DNA of 64,000 bases from a virus: positions 1-64,000 of IMG/VR virus record IMGVR_UViG_3300027746_000644; one strand, 5' to 3'. Below the pieces are notes generated by a model. That model made no database searches. It was given only the letters and a program-made list of their open reading frames with translations, and had not been told where the DNA came from. Positions 34,545-42,894 of the stretch are shown here, piece after piece (position 1 is the first letter of the stretch; each line of letters opens with the position of its first letter). The translations under genes were made by a program, and so were the position numbers.

Positions 34545-35096
34545 ATGCCAATACAACGAATTGAAATAGGTGGATATGCAAATGACGGTACTGGTGACGA
34601 TTTGCGCACAGCATTTAACAAGGTCAATGCCAACTTCACACTGTTGGACAGCGATGCGCAAATTAACGATGGTGTTAATCTAGGCACAGGCGTTGCTGTA
34701 CTAAAGGGCAAAACCAGCACTATATTGCAGTTCAAAAGTCTTACCAGCACAGACACATCAGTTACACTGACCGCAACTGATAACACAGTAAATTTAAAAG
34801 CCAACACACGTTTAATAGAAGATATTACGCCCGCACTGGGTGGCAATCTAAACTTAAACAACAGAAACATAATTGGCGCTGGAGATGTAAAGGCCAGCGT
34901 TTATGGAGTTGATATTGTAGCTCTTAACGCCATGATGGCATTGTTAATCGAATCCAACAAAAATCTTGTTGTTGACTTTGGAGATTTTGATAATCCGTCT
35001 GGCTACGAAACTAACCCGCAGGGATATTTGTTTGACATGGGCGACTTTGTTGGGCCGCAACCTAGCAATAGATTTAATTTTGGCACGTTTGTTTAA
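34545..35096 (+). CDS. virion protein with fibre N-terminal module
   Basis: 183 residues. EIGGYANDGTGDDLRTAFNK with VNANFTLLD is the shared module. A Ser/Thr beta-rich part follows (STILQFKSLTSTDTSVTLTA), and NLNLNNRNIIGAGDV resembles fibre repeat turns. The C-terminus has paired phrases (FGDFDNPSGYETNPQGYLFD and MGDFVGPQPSNRFNFG), which may be a contact tail. Probably a short appendage or adaptor next to the giant fibre. Confidence 0.7.
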   Translation: MPIQRIEIGGYANDGTGDDLRTAFNKVNANFTLLDSDAQINDGVNLGTGVAVLKGKTSTILQFKSLTSTDTSVTLTATDNTVNLKANTRLIEDITPALGGNLNLNNRNIIGAGDVKASVYGVDIVALNAMMALLIESNKNLVVDFGDFDNPSGYETNPQGYLFDMGDFVGPQPSNRFNFGTFV

Positions 35097-35107
35097 TTGA
35101 GACACAT

Positions 35108-37726
35108 ATGGCATTGAATATTTGGTCACAACCGTCTGGCTACGCATTTGGAACTTTCCAAGAGCAGGCTATTTTTAATAGACCCTTGCCATTAGTAGCC
35201 GGTTATGTCAGCGGTGCAACATTTAAGATAATTTCAGGCAAACTGCCGCCAGGGCTAAACGTTGTTGGCAGCGCAATCACTGGAACACCATATTCTGTAT
35301 CTGACATCACTGTGTTTACATTTTGTGTTAGAGCAACGTTAACTGCCACAGGTGAAATTGCCGATAGAACATATTCCATAACCATTGATGGTGCTGATGC
35401 TCCAGAATTTGTAACACCTACTGGCAGATTAGCAGTCGGTACACATCAACAAATGTATGTTCTGGACAAAACCTATATCAATTATCAAATTGAAGCATTC
35501 GACTTGGATACCAGTGCTGGTCAAAAATTGAATTATTTTATATCTTCGGGAGATGGAAAATTGCCGCCGGGACTGACCATGTCGTCAGATGGAAAGATTA
35601 GTGGATTTATTCTACCGGCTGTAAAAATTAAGCCCGCCGACGGTACCGGCACATACGACGATGCATATTATGATGCGGCGGCATTTGACTTTGGATTAAG
35701 AGCTACCAACGGATTTGACAGTTATATTTACGACAGAGTATTTTATGATTATAACTTACCCAATGTGAGACCGTCAACTTTAAATGTTAACTATCAATTC
35801 AAAGTAACTGTGAGTGACGGCACTAGCATTGCACAACGTATTTTTAAAATATTTGTTGTCGGTGATGACCAGTTTAGAGCGGATACTACTACAACAGATG
35901 GCTTTGCAGACGAGTTGTTCACTGCTGACGTTACCTATCTAAGACAGCCTGCTTGGCTTACCAATACTAATATAGGGCTGTTTAGAGCCAATAACTATCT
36001 AACTGTACCTGTAGCATTATATGATGACTCAAATGTTTTTTATAATTTAGAATTAATTAATCAAGAAGTTAAGGCACAAGCAGTTAATATTTTGCCTTCA
36101 GACAATTTTAAAAACGGAAATAAAATAACCGTAACTAATGTTACTGGAACTATACTGCCTGGATATCTTTGTCACTTTGAAGGCATCATTGCAGGTGCAA
36201 CTGCTCAACTTTACAAAATCAGTGTGGTAGAAAATTTAGGCAGTGGCCGTTATCGTCTCACTATCCTAACACCCTTGCAATTAAGTATTCCAACTGGTAC
36301 TAGTTTTTACATAGGTACAATGAGCGCATTACCAAAAGGCACTAGTTTTGACATACAGACTGCTACTATTTTTGGATTAGTTCCTTATCAACCTGCTATT
36401 ACAAAAACCTATAACTTTACTATTACTGCCACTAGATTTGGAGATAAACAAGACAGCGCAACTGCATCGAGAACATTTACCATTGGTATCATTGGTGAAA
36501 TTGACAGTGTTATTACATGGTTAACTGATGCCAACTTGGGTAATATTAATGCAAATTTTATTTCCAACTTGAGTGTTTCAGCTTCAAGTACCATACCTGA
36601 TGCCATTGTGTCATATACTTTAACCAACGGTGCATTGCCCCCAGGGTTAACTTTAAATTATGATGGAGAAATCATAGGCAAAGTCAATCAGTTTTACAAC
36701 GCTACCACAGGTTCATTAGGGTTAACACGATTTTATGATGGTGTTGTCAGCAGTAGAACATTCATAACATTTGACTTTGACACCACTACAGTGGACAAAA
36801 AATACACGTTTGTTGTTCAAGCTAGGGATCAGTACGATTACAGTGCAACTGAAAGGACATTTACACTATATGTGGATACACCCAACAGCATAGGTTTCAG
36901 CAACATCAAAACCAAACCGTTCTTAAAACAATCTCAAAGAACAACATGGAAGACATTTATTAACGACACTTCTATTTTTACTCCAAACAGCATTTATAGA
37001 ACTAATGACGCTAACTTTGGAGTACAATCCGATTTAAACATGTTGATTTATTCAGGAATAGAAACAAAGGATGCCGCATTGTTTGTGGGTGCCATTGGTC
37101 TCAATCATAAAAGAAAACGGTTTGCCTTTGGTCCAGTCAAATCAGCTGTTGCTATTCAAACTGGAACTAATAATGTAGTATACGAAGTTATATATGTCAG
37201 CATGATTGATCAGCAAGAACCCAATGGAAAATATCTTCCGAGAAAGATACAATTACCTGGTCTAGCTAGCAATGCAATAACTGTGGATAACAGCACAAGT
37301 ATTTGGAGCAGAACGCTGGATTCGTTGGGTAACGACAGTCCAGAACGTGTTAGGCCTGAGCCACTGATCACCGTTGACAGCACTGGGTATGAAGTATCAA
37401 ATCCCAATGTTAACGCATATTTTCCCAACAGTATTACCAATTGGCGCAGTAGAATTAAGGATGCTGGCGCAACTGAAAGAAACTACATGCCCTTATGGAT
37501 GCGAAGTATTCAGCCCGGCGCAAGTCAAGAATTAGGATTTGTATTGGCCATTCCAATTTGTTATTGCGAAGCAGGAAAAAGTGCTGATATATTATTAAAC
37601 ATAAAATACAGCGGATTTGATTTTAAATCCTTAGATTACACAGTGGACAGATACATAATAGATTCTGTCACCGGTTCGATTAACGATAAATATCTTGTAT
37701 TTAGAAACGATAGGATAACAGTATGA
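35108..37726 (+). CDS. virion structural protein with putative Ig-like (He_PIG) domains
   Basis: 872 residues. The He_PIG-type signature of LPPGL followed by a Gly turn occurs three times: GKLPPGLNVVGSAITGTP, GKLPPGLTMSSDGKISG and GALPPGLTLNYDGEIIGK. This indicates repeated beta-sandwich domains used in adhesion or virion decoration. The C-terminal third is less repetitive and includes a Cys-containing segment (IPICYCEAG). It is in the appendage block and overlaps the next gene by 4 nt. A baseplate or tail-surface role is likely, and the exact position unknown. Confidence 0.75.
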   Translation: MALNIWSQPSGYAFGTFQEQAIFNRPLPLVAGYVSGATFKIISGKLPPGLNVVGSAITGTPYSVSDITVFTFCVRATLTATGEIADRTYSITIDGADAPEFVTPTGRLAVGTHQQMYVLDKTYINYQIEAFDLDTSAGQKLNYFISSGDGKLPPGLTMSSDGKISGFILPAVKIKPADGTGTYDDAYYDAAAFDFGLRATNGFDSYIYDRVFYDYNLPNVRPSTLNVNYQFKVTVSDGTSIAQRIFKIFVVGDDQFRADTTTTDGFADELFTADVTYLRQPAWLTNTNIGLFRANNYLTVPVALYDDSNVFYNLELINQEVKAQAVNILPSDNFKNGNKITVTNVTGTILPGYLCHFEGIIAGATAQLYKISVVENLGSGRYRLTILTPLQLSIPTGTSFYIGTMSALPKGTSFDIQTATIFGLVPYQPAITKTYNFTITATRFGDKQDSATASRTFTIGIIGEIDSVITWLTDANLGNINANFISNLSVSASSTIPDAIVSYTLTNGALPPGLTLNYDGEIIGKVNQFYNATTGSLGLTRFYDGVVSSRTFITFDFDTTTVDKKYTFVVQARDQYDYSATERTFTLYVDTPNSIGFSNIKTKPFLKQSQRTTWKTFINDTSIFTPNSIYRTNDANFGVQSDLNMLIYSGIETKDAALFVGAIGLNHKRKRFAFGPVKSAVAIQTGTNNVVYEVIYVSMIDQQEPNGKYLPRKIQLPGLASNAITVDNSTSIWSRTLDSLGNDSPERVRPEPLITVDSTGYEVSNPNVNAYFPNSITNWRSRIKDAGATERNYMPLWMRSIQPGASQELGFVLAIPICYCEAGKSADILLNIKYSGFDFKSLDYTVDRYIIDSVTGSINDKYLVFRNDRITV

Positions 37727-38814
37727 CCAGTCAAATAAATTTCGGAGCAATCAATGCATCTTACCCAGTAGCTGGGCAAGATAACAACAGCCAAGGATTT
37801 CGTGATAATTTCACAGCAATCTCAGCTGGATTAGCCATTGCCAAAACAGAACTCACTGCATTGCAAGACAAAGCTGTGTTAAAAGCAAACCTCACAACCA
37901 ATGCGGTTGTCAACAACGACCTAAACGGCAGTACCATAAGCAACGGATTATACAATAAATTCTACGGGGTATATTTCAGCGGTGGAACTGTTTCAGCTTC
38001 GGCAAATATTGATTTAGTCAACGGTCCTGTACAAAAATTTGTGCTGTCAGGAGATGCCACATTGACCTTTACCAACTGGCCCACTGCCGGTAAAATGGGT
38101 TTGATCCGTGTGTTGATTTCTAGCGATCAAAACGGAGTGCGTACTCCGGGATTTGCAACCAGCGGCGGCGGCACTATCAGATACGACGTAGCATATCCCA
38201 CATTGCCAAACAGTTCAAGTCAAGGATTTAAGGTTGGTGGGGAAAGTGTTCGAAGCATCACAATCATAGAAGCCGGCAGCAAATATCAAACTCCAACCAC
38301 TGTTTCGTTTACCAGCCCAACATTGACTGGCGGAACAGTTGCAACTGCGACTGCTGCCTACAAAGTACTTTCTGCCACAGCTTCGTCAGGTGTACTGGGC
38401 ACTGGTTATGCTAATGGTGATAAACTAGTTGTAAACGAAAATTCAAAAATTGTACTGTCAGTAACCGGAGTAAACGGAACCGGCGGCATCACTAACCTCA
38501 GCGTGGTTGTTAATGGTCCTTTAGAATCTCCCTTGACTGGATCAAAAACTGTTACATCATTATCCAGTTCTGGAACTGGAGCTCAGGTTGATTTAATTTG
38601 TGCTATTGATACAATAACCGTGACAGATAGCGGAGATGGTTGGTCTGGTGTTCCACCAATTGTTACCGTTGGGCCTCCTTCGGTAACAGGTGTTCAAGCA
38701 ACGGCAACTGCTGTATTAACATCTAATACAGGTGATAACGTCAAAGTAATAGAAGCATGGACAGTTGATGCTGGACTCAACGTATATCTAAGATATGTTG
38801 GTGAATACAATTAA
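37723..38814 (+). CDS. virion/tail-appendage protein
   Basis: 363 residues. The N-terminus (NNSQGFRDNFTAISAGLAIA) is a distant form of the module in the fibre proteins upstream, with FRDNF replacing AFxKVNxNF. The rest is Gly/Ser/Thr/Val-rich beta structure, with repeated phrases such as ITIIEAGSKYQTPTTVSF and ITVTDSGDGWSGVPPIVTV, also seen in the giant fibre (LTISNPGTNYTVVPQITV). These shared units suggest gene growth by module exchange. It overlaps both neighbours. Confidence 0.7.
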   Translation: MTSQINFGAINASYPVAGQDNNSQGFRDNFTAISAGLAIAKTELTALQDKAVLKANLTTNAVVNNDLNGSTISNGLYNKFYGVYFSGGTVSASANIDLVNGPVQKFVLSGDATLTFTNWPTAGKMGLIRVLISSDQNGVRTPGFATSGGGTIRYDVAYPTLPNSSSQGFKVGGESVRSITIIEAGSKYQTPTTVSFTSPTLTGGTVATATAAYKVLSATASSGVLGTGYANGDKLVVNENSKIVLSVTGVNGTGGITNLSVVVNGPLESPLTGSKTVTSLSSSGTGAQVDLICAIDTITVTDSGDGWSGVPPIVTVGPPSVTGVQATATAVLTSNTGDNVKVIEAWTVDAGLNVYLRYVGEYN

Positions 38815-39044
38815 TGCATCCGTTAATATCACATTTAGAAGATTTGAAGGACAGTGAGATTGATTCAAAAATTAATGATCTCACTAAAAAATATTTCCAA
38901 TCAATGAATCCACAATTGAAACAACAAGTTGCTATGGCATTGGATTCTTACAAGGAAGAACAAGCTAAAAGGCGTCAAGCTGAATGGCAAAAAATGGTTG
39001 ATAATCGCGATAAAAGCCTTGACAAATTAATCAACATACAGTAA
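38814..39044 (+). CDS. small charged helical protein
   Basis: 76 residues beginning one base before the preceding stop ends. It is predicted mostly helical (DLTKKYFQSMNPQLKQQVAM, then EEQAKRRQAEWQKMVDNRDK) with Lys, Glu and Gln. It resembles small conserved proteins next to tail genes in marine T4-like phages, whose role is unknown. No motif beyond the helix is seen. Confidence 0.6.
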   Translation: MHPLISHLEDLKDSEIDSKINDLTKKYFQSMNPQLKQQVAMALDSYKEEQAKRRQAEWQKMVDNRDKSLDKLINIQ

Positions 39045-39054
39045 AATATAGGCT

Positions 39055-39564
39055 ATGCGCCTAGACAAATATAACAATCCCATATTTTCAGAACAAGATT
39101 TATTTGATGCCATTTATAAAGGACATCAATTTAATGTCAACGATACTATGATTGTTGAACGTACCGATGCTGTAAAAGAATTAGAAAAACAAATTGGTTT
39201 TAGATTTGTTCCTCCGTACGAACCTCATTTTGACGTAGCAGACTACGATCGAGCTTGCCAATCTAATTGGAATATACCCAATGAGTATAAAACACTGGAT
39301 ATTGAATCTTGGATATGGGAGCAATGCCCACCGTGGGATCCTCAGCATACTAGAGTAACTGAGGAACTGGCAGCATTTAGAGAACGCAATATGATAGATT
39401 TATTGCGTTGGCTCAAGTATTTTGTTGATACTTGCAACAAAAATAATGTAGTTTGGGGAATTGGTAGGGGATCTAGCGTGGCCAGTTACGTACTCTATTT
39501 AATAGGAGTACATCACATCGATAGTATTAAATATAATCTCGAGTGGCAGGAATTCCTGAGATAA
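39055..39564 (+). CDS. fragment-sized protein resembling part of DNA polymerase III alpha
   Basis: 169 residues. The C-terminal part WGIGRGSSVASYVLYLIGVH followed by IDSIKYNLEWQEFL matches the region of DnaE that contains the GRGS phosphate-binding motif and leads to the palm. In DnaE this is followed by the catalytic Asp residues (PDFDID); here the protein stops before them, so it cannot polymerise DNA. The N-terminal 90 residues are not DnaE-like. It may bind nucleotides or DNA ends, or decoy the host replisome. Confidence 0.65.
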   Translation: MRLDKYNNPIFSEQDLFDAIYKGHQFNVNDTMIVERTDAVKELEKQIGFRFVPPYEPHFDVADYDRACQSNWNIPNEYKTLDIESWIWEQCPPWDPQHTRVTEELAAFRERNMIDLLRWLKYFVDTCNKNNVVWGIGRGSSVASYVLYLIGVHHIDSIKYNLEWQEFLR

Positions 39565-39592
39565 GTAGTAGTATAATTAAGGAGATTTAAAA

Positions 39593-39895
39593 ATGGAACA
39601 ACAACCAAAACAAGTATATCGCTCAATGCAAGGCAAAGAAGTTGATATGAATAGATTAGTTAACGTTAACGAACTTACTCCAGCAGTTGGTAATATTAAA
39701 GTTAATGCCCGTGGTGACGAACTAGGAGCGGGTGGTCGCATTGTTAGAAAACGCGAAGAAATCCTAAGAGAAGCAGAAGCCAACAGAATTGTCCCAGATC
39801 AAATTAACATCAGGACACCCGAAGAAACTGTTGTTGCAAAACCAGTTGTTGCTAAGAAAAATGTAGCAGACATGGATCCTGAAGGAAACGAATGA
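39593..39895 (+). CDS. conserved phage protein, unknown function
   Basis: 100 residues, with the conserved phrases YRSMQGKEVDMNRLV and VGNIKVNARGDELGAGG that I associate with a protein common beside the gp31-like gene in T4-like marine phages. The C-terminal 30 residues look disordered (Val/Ala/Lys). A good aaggag Shine-Dalgarno precedes it, and a TATAAT (39569-39574) lies 24 nt before the ATG without a clear -35. It overlaps the co-chaperonin by 4 nt. It may act in virion assembly, but this is a guess from position. Confidence 0.65.
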   Translation: MEQQPKQVYRSMQGKEVDMNRLVNVNELTPAVGNIKVNARGDELGAGGRIVRKREEILREAEANRIVPDQINIRTPEETVVAKPVVAKKNVADMDPEGNE

Positions 39896-40302
39896 AAAAA
39901 GTACCAGTATATGCTAGTAAATTAAAACCAATTCGAGATAACATTGTTATCGTTGATATGGATTTTGGCGAGCAAAAAACTAAAGGCGGGCTTGTGCTGT
40001 TAAGCGACGATGGCAAAAGCGAAGGTGTTAAAAGTCGATGGGGCAAGGTTTATTCCATCGGGCCAAGTCAAGTGGATGTAAAGGTTGGTGAGTGGATTTT
40101 GCTTGAGCATGGCCGTTGGAGTCGTGGGTTTACTGTGTTGGATGATGACGGCAACGATATGATTATTCGTCGTGCTGATCCAAAAGGAATTTTAGCAGTC
40201 ACTGACGAAAAACCAAATGAAGTTATTTACGGTGCCCACAGTACTGTATCACACCAAACATTTGATCCAGCTTCGTTTGCAAGACCAAGCTTCGAACAAT
40301 AA
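39892..40302 (+). CDS. GroES-like co-chaperonin (T4 gp31 analogue)
   Basis: 136 residues. LKPIRDNIVIVDMDFGEQKT, then GGLVLL, the mobile-loop region, WGKVYSIGP and VKVGEWILLEHG follow the Cpn10 beta-barrel pattern. It is longer than GroES (about 97 residues), with a 35-residue C-terminal extension. T4 gp31 replaces GroES on GroEL for folding the major capsid protein, and this protein probably does likewise. With DnaJ, ClpA and ClpP it makes a set of phage protein-quality-control factors. Confidence 0.8.
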   Translation: MKKVPVYASKLKPIRDNIVIVDMDFGEQKTKGGLVLLSDDGKSEGVKSRWGKVYSIGPSQVDVKVGEWILLEHGRWSRGFTVLDDDGNDMIIRRADPKGILAVTDEKPNEVIYGAHSTVSHQTFDPASFARPSFEQ

Positions 40303-40863
40303 ATGATTATTGAATCTGTATTCCCAACATGTGTTCTCCAGGATTCTAATGTAGAGTTAGCTAACGCATTGTTGCCGTTGTGTAATAAGTATACATCATT
40401 AACTACAGACAATTTACTTAATATCGATAATTTTCCATCAACACTTGGGTCTAATGATCTCAATCCTGTTGTGATGTCAGAGCCGCTGGTACAGCAAACA
40501 TTGAATACAATAATAACGCATTATGCTGTTAAATTAGCAGATGCGGCGGGCATGAATTATTATCAAATAGATTTTAAACCATATGGGTTTTTTAGTTCTA
40601 TGAATAAAAATGCGTATCTAAGAAGACACATGCATCACCAATGTACATTTTCTGGAATCATTTACTTAGAAGTTGGTGACGATGTTCCGCCGTTGGTATT
40701 GTTTAATCCAAAATCAATATCAGTGTTTAATAACGAAATACAAAACACATATTTTGTTGAGCCAAAAGTTGGAAACATTGTGATATGGAACGCTTGGATG
40801 GAACACGAAGTTCCGCAAAAATTAAACAATAATCCTAGAAAATCATTTTCATTTAATATTTGA
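40303..40863 (+). CDS. 2OG-Fe(II) oxygenase-like protein (first copy)
   Basis: 186 residues in a double-stranded beta-helix pattern. LRRHMHHQCTFSGIIYL holds the first metal His pair (109 and 111), and VIWNAWMEHEV gives the distal His168. Arg179 in NNPRKSFSFNI would bind 2-oxoglutarate. The arrangement matches the phage 2OG-Fe(II) oxygenase group (TIGR02466-like). It would hydroxylate an unknown target, perhaps a nucleic acid or protein. A second member is at 47232. Confidence 0.8.
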   Translation: MIIESVFPTCVLQDSNVELANALLPLCNKYTSLTTDNLLNIDNFPSTLGSNDLNPVVMSEPLVQQTLNTIITHYAVKLADAAGMNYYQIDFKPYGFFSSMNKNAYLRRHMHHQCTFSGIIYLEVGDDVPPLVLFNPKSISVFNNEIQNTYFVEPKVGNIVIWNAWMEHEVPQKLNNNPRKSFSFNI

Positions 40864-40875
40864 GCATCAATCTTA

Positions 40876-40905
40876 TTGACTATTAGGCAACGTTCATTGT
40901 ATAAT
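40876..40905 (+). promoter_or_regulatory. sigma70-type promoter for the clamp-loader operon
   Basis: TTGACT (40876-40881), an 18-nt spacer and TATAAT (40900-40905). It starts an operon of membrane protein, clamp loader, ferredoxin and dCMP deaminase that ends at a strong terminator (42871-42894). Confidence 0.8.
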
Positions 40906-40926
40906 TAGAAGAAGAGTTTCTAATTA
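40902..40926 (+). repeat. inverted repeat spanning the -10 box and leader
   Basis: Perfect 9-bp arms taattagaa (40902-40910) and ttctaatta (40918-40926), with a 7-nt loop. The expected start point is in the loop. The 3' arm directly abuts the aggag Shine-Dalgarno, so read-through RNA would have a helix stacked on the ribosome site. Confidence 0.7.
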
Positions 40927-40936
40927 AGGAGATACA

Positions 40937-41200
40937 ATGAACGCTAAAGACCAAGCAAAGAAAGATTACGAAGAAAATATTCAACTGATGCAAGACCTTA
41001 TGGGTCGTCTAGACGCTGTGGAGAAAAAAACTACCAGCGAGGTAGAGCATCCAGATCCAACCAAACACAAATATATTAGCTTTGTAAAAAGCTTCTTTAG
41101 AATTATTGCTGGCATTGCATTATGCTTTGGCGAATTTACTGTTGCTGGTCTGTTATTGATTGTTGCAGAAGCACTTGGAGTTTACGAGGAAATGGTTTAA
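40937..41200 (+). CDS. small membrane protein with N-terminal coiled coil
   Basis: 87 residues. The N-terminal half is a charged helix (NIQLMQDLMGRLDAVEKKTT). The C-terminal half has two hydrophobic stretches (FVKSFFRIIAGIALCFG and EFTVAGLLLIVAEALGV). The layout suggests two short membrane spans with the helix in the cytoplasm. It is the first gene after the promoter at 40876 and has an aggag site. The function is unknown; small membrane proteins in this position occur in related phages. Confidence 0.7.
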   Translation: MNAKDQAKKDYEENIQLMQDLMGRLDAVEKKTTSEVEHPDPTKHKYISFVKSFFRIIAGIALCFGEFTVAGLLLIVAEALGVYEEMV

Positions 41201-41201
41201 A

Positions 41202-42116
41202 ATGAAAGAATTATGGGTAGAAAAATATCGGCCTAACACCATTGATGGTTATGTGTTTAGAGATAATCATCAAAAAGAACAAGTAGAATCTTGGATCAAA
41301 CAAAAGTCAATTCCGCATTTGCTGTTTAGTGGCAACGCTGGTATTGGCAAAACTACTCTAGCAAGGGTACTGTTTAACGAATTACAAATTAATGATCTAG
41401 ATGTTTTGGAAATCAATGCGTCACGCACAAACTCAGTTGAAGATGTTCGTGACAAGATTGTAAATTTTGTACAAATGATTCCGTTTGGTGATTTTAAAGT
41501 AGTACTATTAGACGAAGCAGACTATCTGTCACCTAACGCACAGGCGGCTTTGCGTGGAGTTATGGAAGAATACCATACTACTGCAAGATTTATCCTTACC
41601 TGTAACTATCCTAATCGTATTATTCCAGCATTGCATAGTCGTTGTCAAGGTTTTCACATTGAAAAAGTTGATATTGCTGAATTCACTGCTCGTGTGGCTA
41701 CCATTCTCATGGAAGAATCTGTAGAGTTTGATTTGGATACCTTAGACACGTTTGTCAAAGCTACCTATCCAGACCTACGCAAATGTATCAACACCACACA
41801 AATGAACAGTATGGATGGAAAATTACATACTCCAGAAAAAGCAGATAGTGGGCAAGCTGATTATAAGTTAGACATGGTTCGATTATTCAAAGCAGGAAAA
41901 ATCACAGAAGGTCGTAAACTTGTTTGTAGTCAAGCACGACCAGAAGAGATGGAAGAAATATTCCGCTGGCTTTATGACAACGTGGAAATTTTTGGTGACG
42001 AAGCAATCCAAGACAAAGCAATTCTTATTATTAAACAGGGATTAGTGGATCACACATTGATTATTGATCCAGAAATTAATCTTTCAGCAACGTTAATTAG
42101 ACTGAGCCACCTATGA
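41202..42116 (+). CDS. 44: sliding-clamp loader ATPase subunit (T4 gp44-like)
   Basis: 304 residues from the ATG that follows the previous stop by one base. Walker [10 protein letters not shown] (44-52) and Walker B VVLLDEAD (100-107), sensor and arginine-finger regions (CNYPNRI, LHSRCQG) and the C-terminal helical collar are all visible. The N-terminal WVEKYRP is the family signature. It forms the ATP-driven part of the complex that opens the phage sliding clamp at primer ends. The partner gp62 and clamp gp45 are not in the window. It overlaps the ferredoxin gene by 4 nt. Confidence 0.92.
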   Translation: MKELWVEKYRPNTIDGYVFRDNHQKEQVESWIKQKSIPHLLFSGNAGIGKTTLARVLFNELQINDLDVLEINASRTNSVEDVRDKIVNFVQMIPFGDFKVVLLDEADYLSPNAQAALRGVMEEYHTTARFILTCNYPNRIIPALHSRCQGFHIEKVDIAEFTARVATILMEESVEFDLDTLDTFVKATYPDLRKCINTTQMNSMDGKLHTPEKADSGQADYKLDMVRLFKAGKITEGRKLVCSQARPEEMEEIFRWLYDNVEIFGDEAIQDKAILIIKQGLVDHTLIIDPEINLSATLIRLSHL

Positions 42117-42436
42117 CATATTTGGTGTTGGAAAATTGCATTAAATGCAAACATACTGACTGTGTAGAAGTTTGTCCAGTTGATTGCTTCAAAGAAGGCC
42201 CCAACTTTCTAGTTATCGATCCAGACGAATGTATTGACTGTGGAGTATGTGTCCCCGAATGTCCAATTGATGCTATTATTCCAGATACAGATAAAACTGT
42301 GGATGTTGTATTCTGGACTGAACTTAACACAAGGCTTGCTAAAAAATGGCCCGCTATTACCAAGCGTAAAAATGCACTACCTGATGCAGAACTGTGGAAG
42401 GATAAGCCTAATAAATTAGACTTGTTAGAAGAATGA
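42113..42436 (+). CDS. fdxA: 7Fe-type bacterial ferredoxin (FdxA / Azotobacter FdI-like)
   Basis: 107 residues, very like bacterial ferredoxin I in length and layout. Cys9, 12, 17, 21, 25, 40, 43, 46 and 50 match the nine N-terminal Cys of FdI (8, 11, 16, 20, 24, 39, 42, 45, 49), which hold one [3Fe-4S] and one [4Fe-4S] cluster. [20 protein letters not shown] and DECIDCGVC are nearly identical to host-type proteins, so gene capture is likely. It carries single electrons. Given five radical SAM enzymes in this genome, it may be their reductant. Confidence 0.93.
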   Translation: MTYLVLENCIKCKHTDCVEVCPVDCFKEGPNFLVIDPDECIDCGVCVPECPIDAIIPDTDKTVDVVFWTELNTRLAKKWPAITKRKNALPDAELWKDKPNKLDLLEE

Positions 42437-42885
42437 AAGAAAAGTTCGTAGATGCATACATGGATGTTGCTGAACGATTTGCTGAACTGAGTTCAGCACG
42501 TAGACTTCATGTAGGTGCTATTGTTGTAAAAGACGACCGCATTATTAGCATAGGCTACAACGGTATGCCCGGCGGTTGGGACAATGACTGTGAACTTGAA
42601 ATCTACGAAGATAATGGTGACGATGAACCCGTAACCATTTTAAAATCTAAACCGGAGGTACTACATGCAGAAACAAACGCAATCGCCAAGTTGGCTAAAA
42701 GCACTGAATCTGGGGCTAATGCTACTATGTTTATTACTCACAGTCCTTGTTTGGATTGTGCCAAACTTATTTTTCAGTCTGGCATTAGCAGTGTGTTTTA
42801 CCGCGACTCTTATCGTAGCGAAGATGGAATACAATTCCTCACAAAATCGGGAGTAACTGTTACACAAATAAAAAAGGGCCCGTAG
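42433..42885 (+). CDS. cd: dCMP/deoxycytidylate deaminase
   Basis: 150 residues. Zinc ligands and catalytic Glu are His78 and Glu80 in LHAET, and Cys106 and Cys109 in SPCLDC. The N-terminal [20 protein letters not shown] and [11 protein letters not shown] match phage dCMP deaminases, which feed dUMP into dTTP synthesis. Its TAG lies in the loop of a strong terminator. A +1-frame membrane ORF behind ggagg (42665) lies within it. Confidence 0.9.
   Translation: MKEKFVDAYMDVAERFAELSSARRLHVGAIVVKDDRIISIGYNGMPGGWDNDCELEIYEDNGDDEPVTILKSKPEVLHAETNAIAKLAKSTESGANATMFITHSPCLDCAKLIFQSGISSVFYRDSYRSEDGIQFLTKSGVTVTQIKKGP
42665..42856 (+). CDS. possible overprinted membrane protein inside dCMP deaminase
   Basis: A ggagg lies 6 nt before this ATG, in the +1 frame. 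The product of 63 residues has a polar start ([15 protein letters not shown]), two membrane helices ([17 protein letters not shown] and [18 protein letters not shown]) and a polar end ([11 protein letters not shown]). That layout looks like a small membrane protein. The chance explanation (frame bias) remains open. Confidence 0.4.
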   Translation: MQKQTQSPSWLKALNLGLMLLCLLLTVLVWIVPNLFFSLALAVCFTATLIVAKMEYNSSQNRE

Positions 42886-42894
42886 GCCCTTTTT
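42871..42894 (+). terminator. strong bidirectional Rho-independent terminator
   Basis: aaaaagggcc (42871-42880), loop cgta and ggcccttttt (42885-42894) make a perfect 10-bp stem with T-runs on both strands. It ends the clamp-loader operon and the convergent phoH gene. Confidence 0.92.

Noticed and set aside
39547-39574. Promoter at the caggaattcctg palindrome and TATAAT before the 39593 gene
   Set aside because: The TATAAT is present, but no -35 of reasonable quality lies 16-18 nt upstream, so it was not called.
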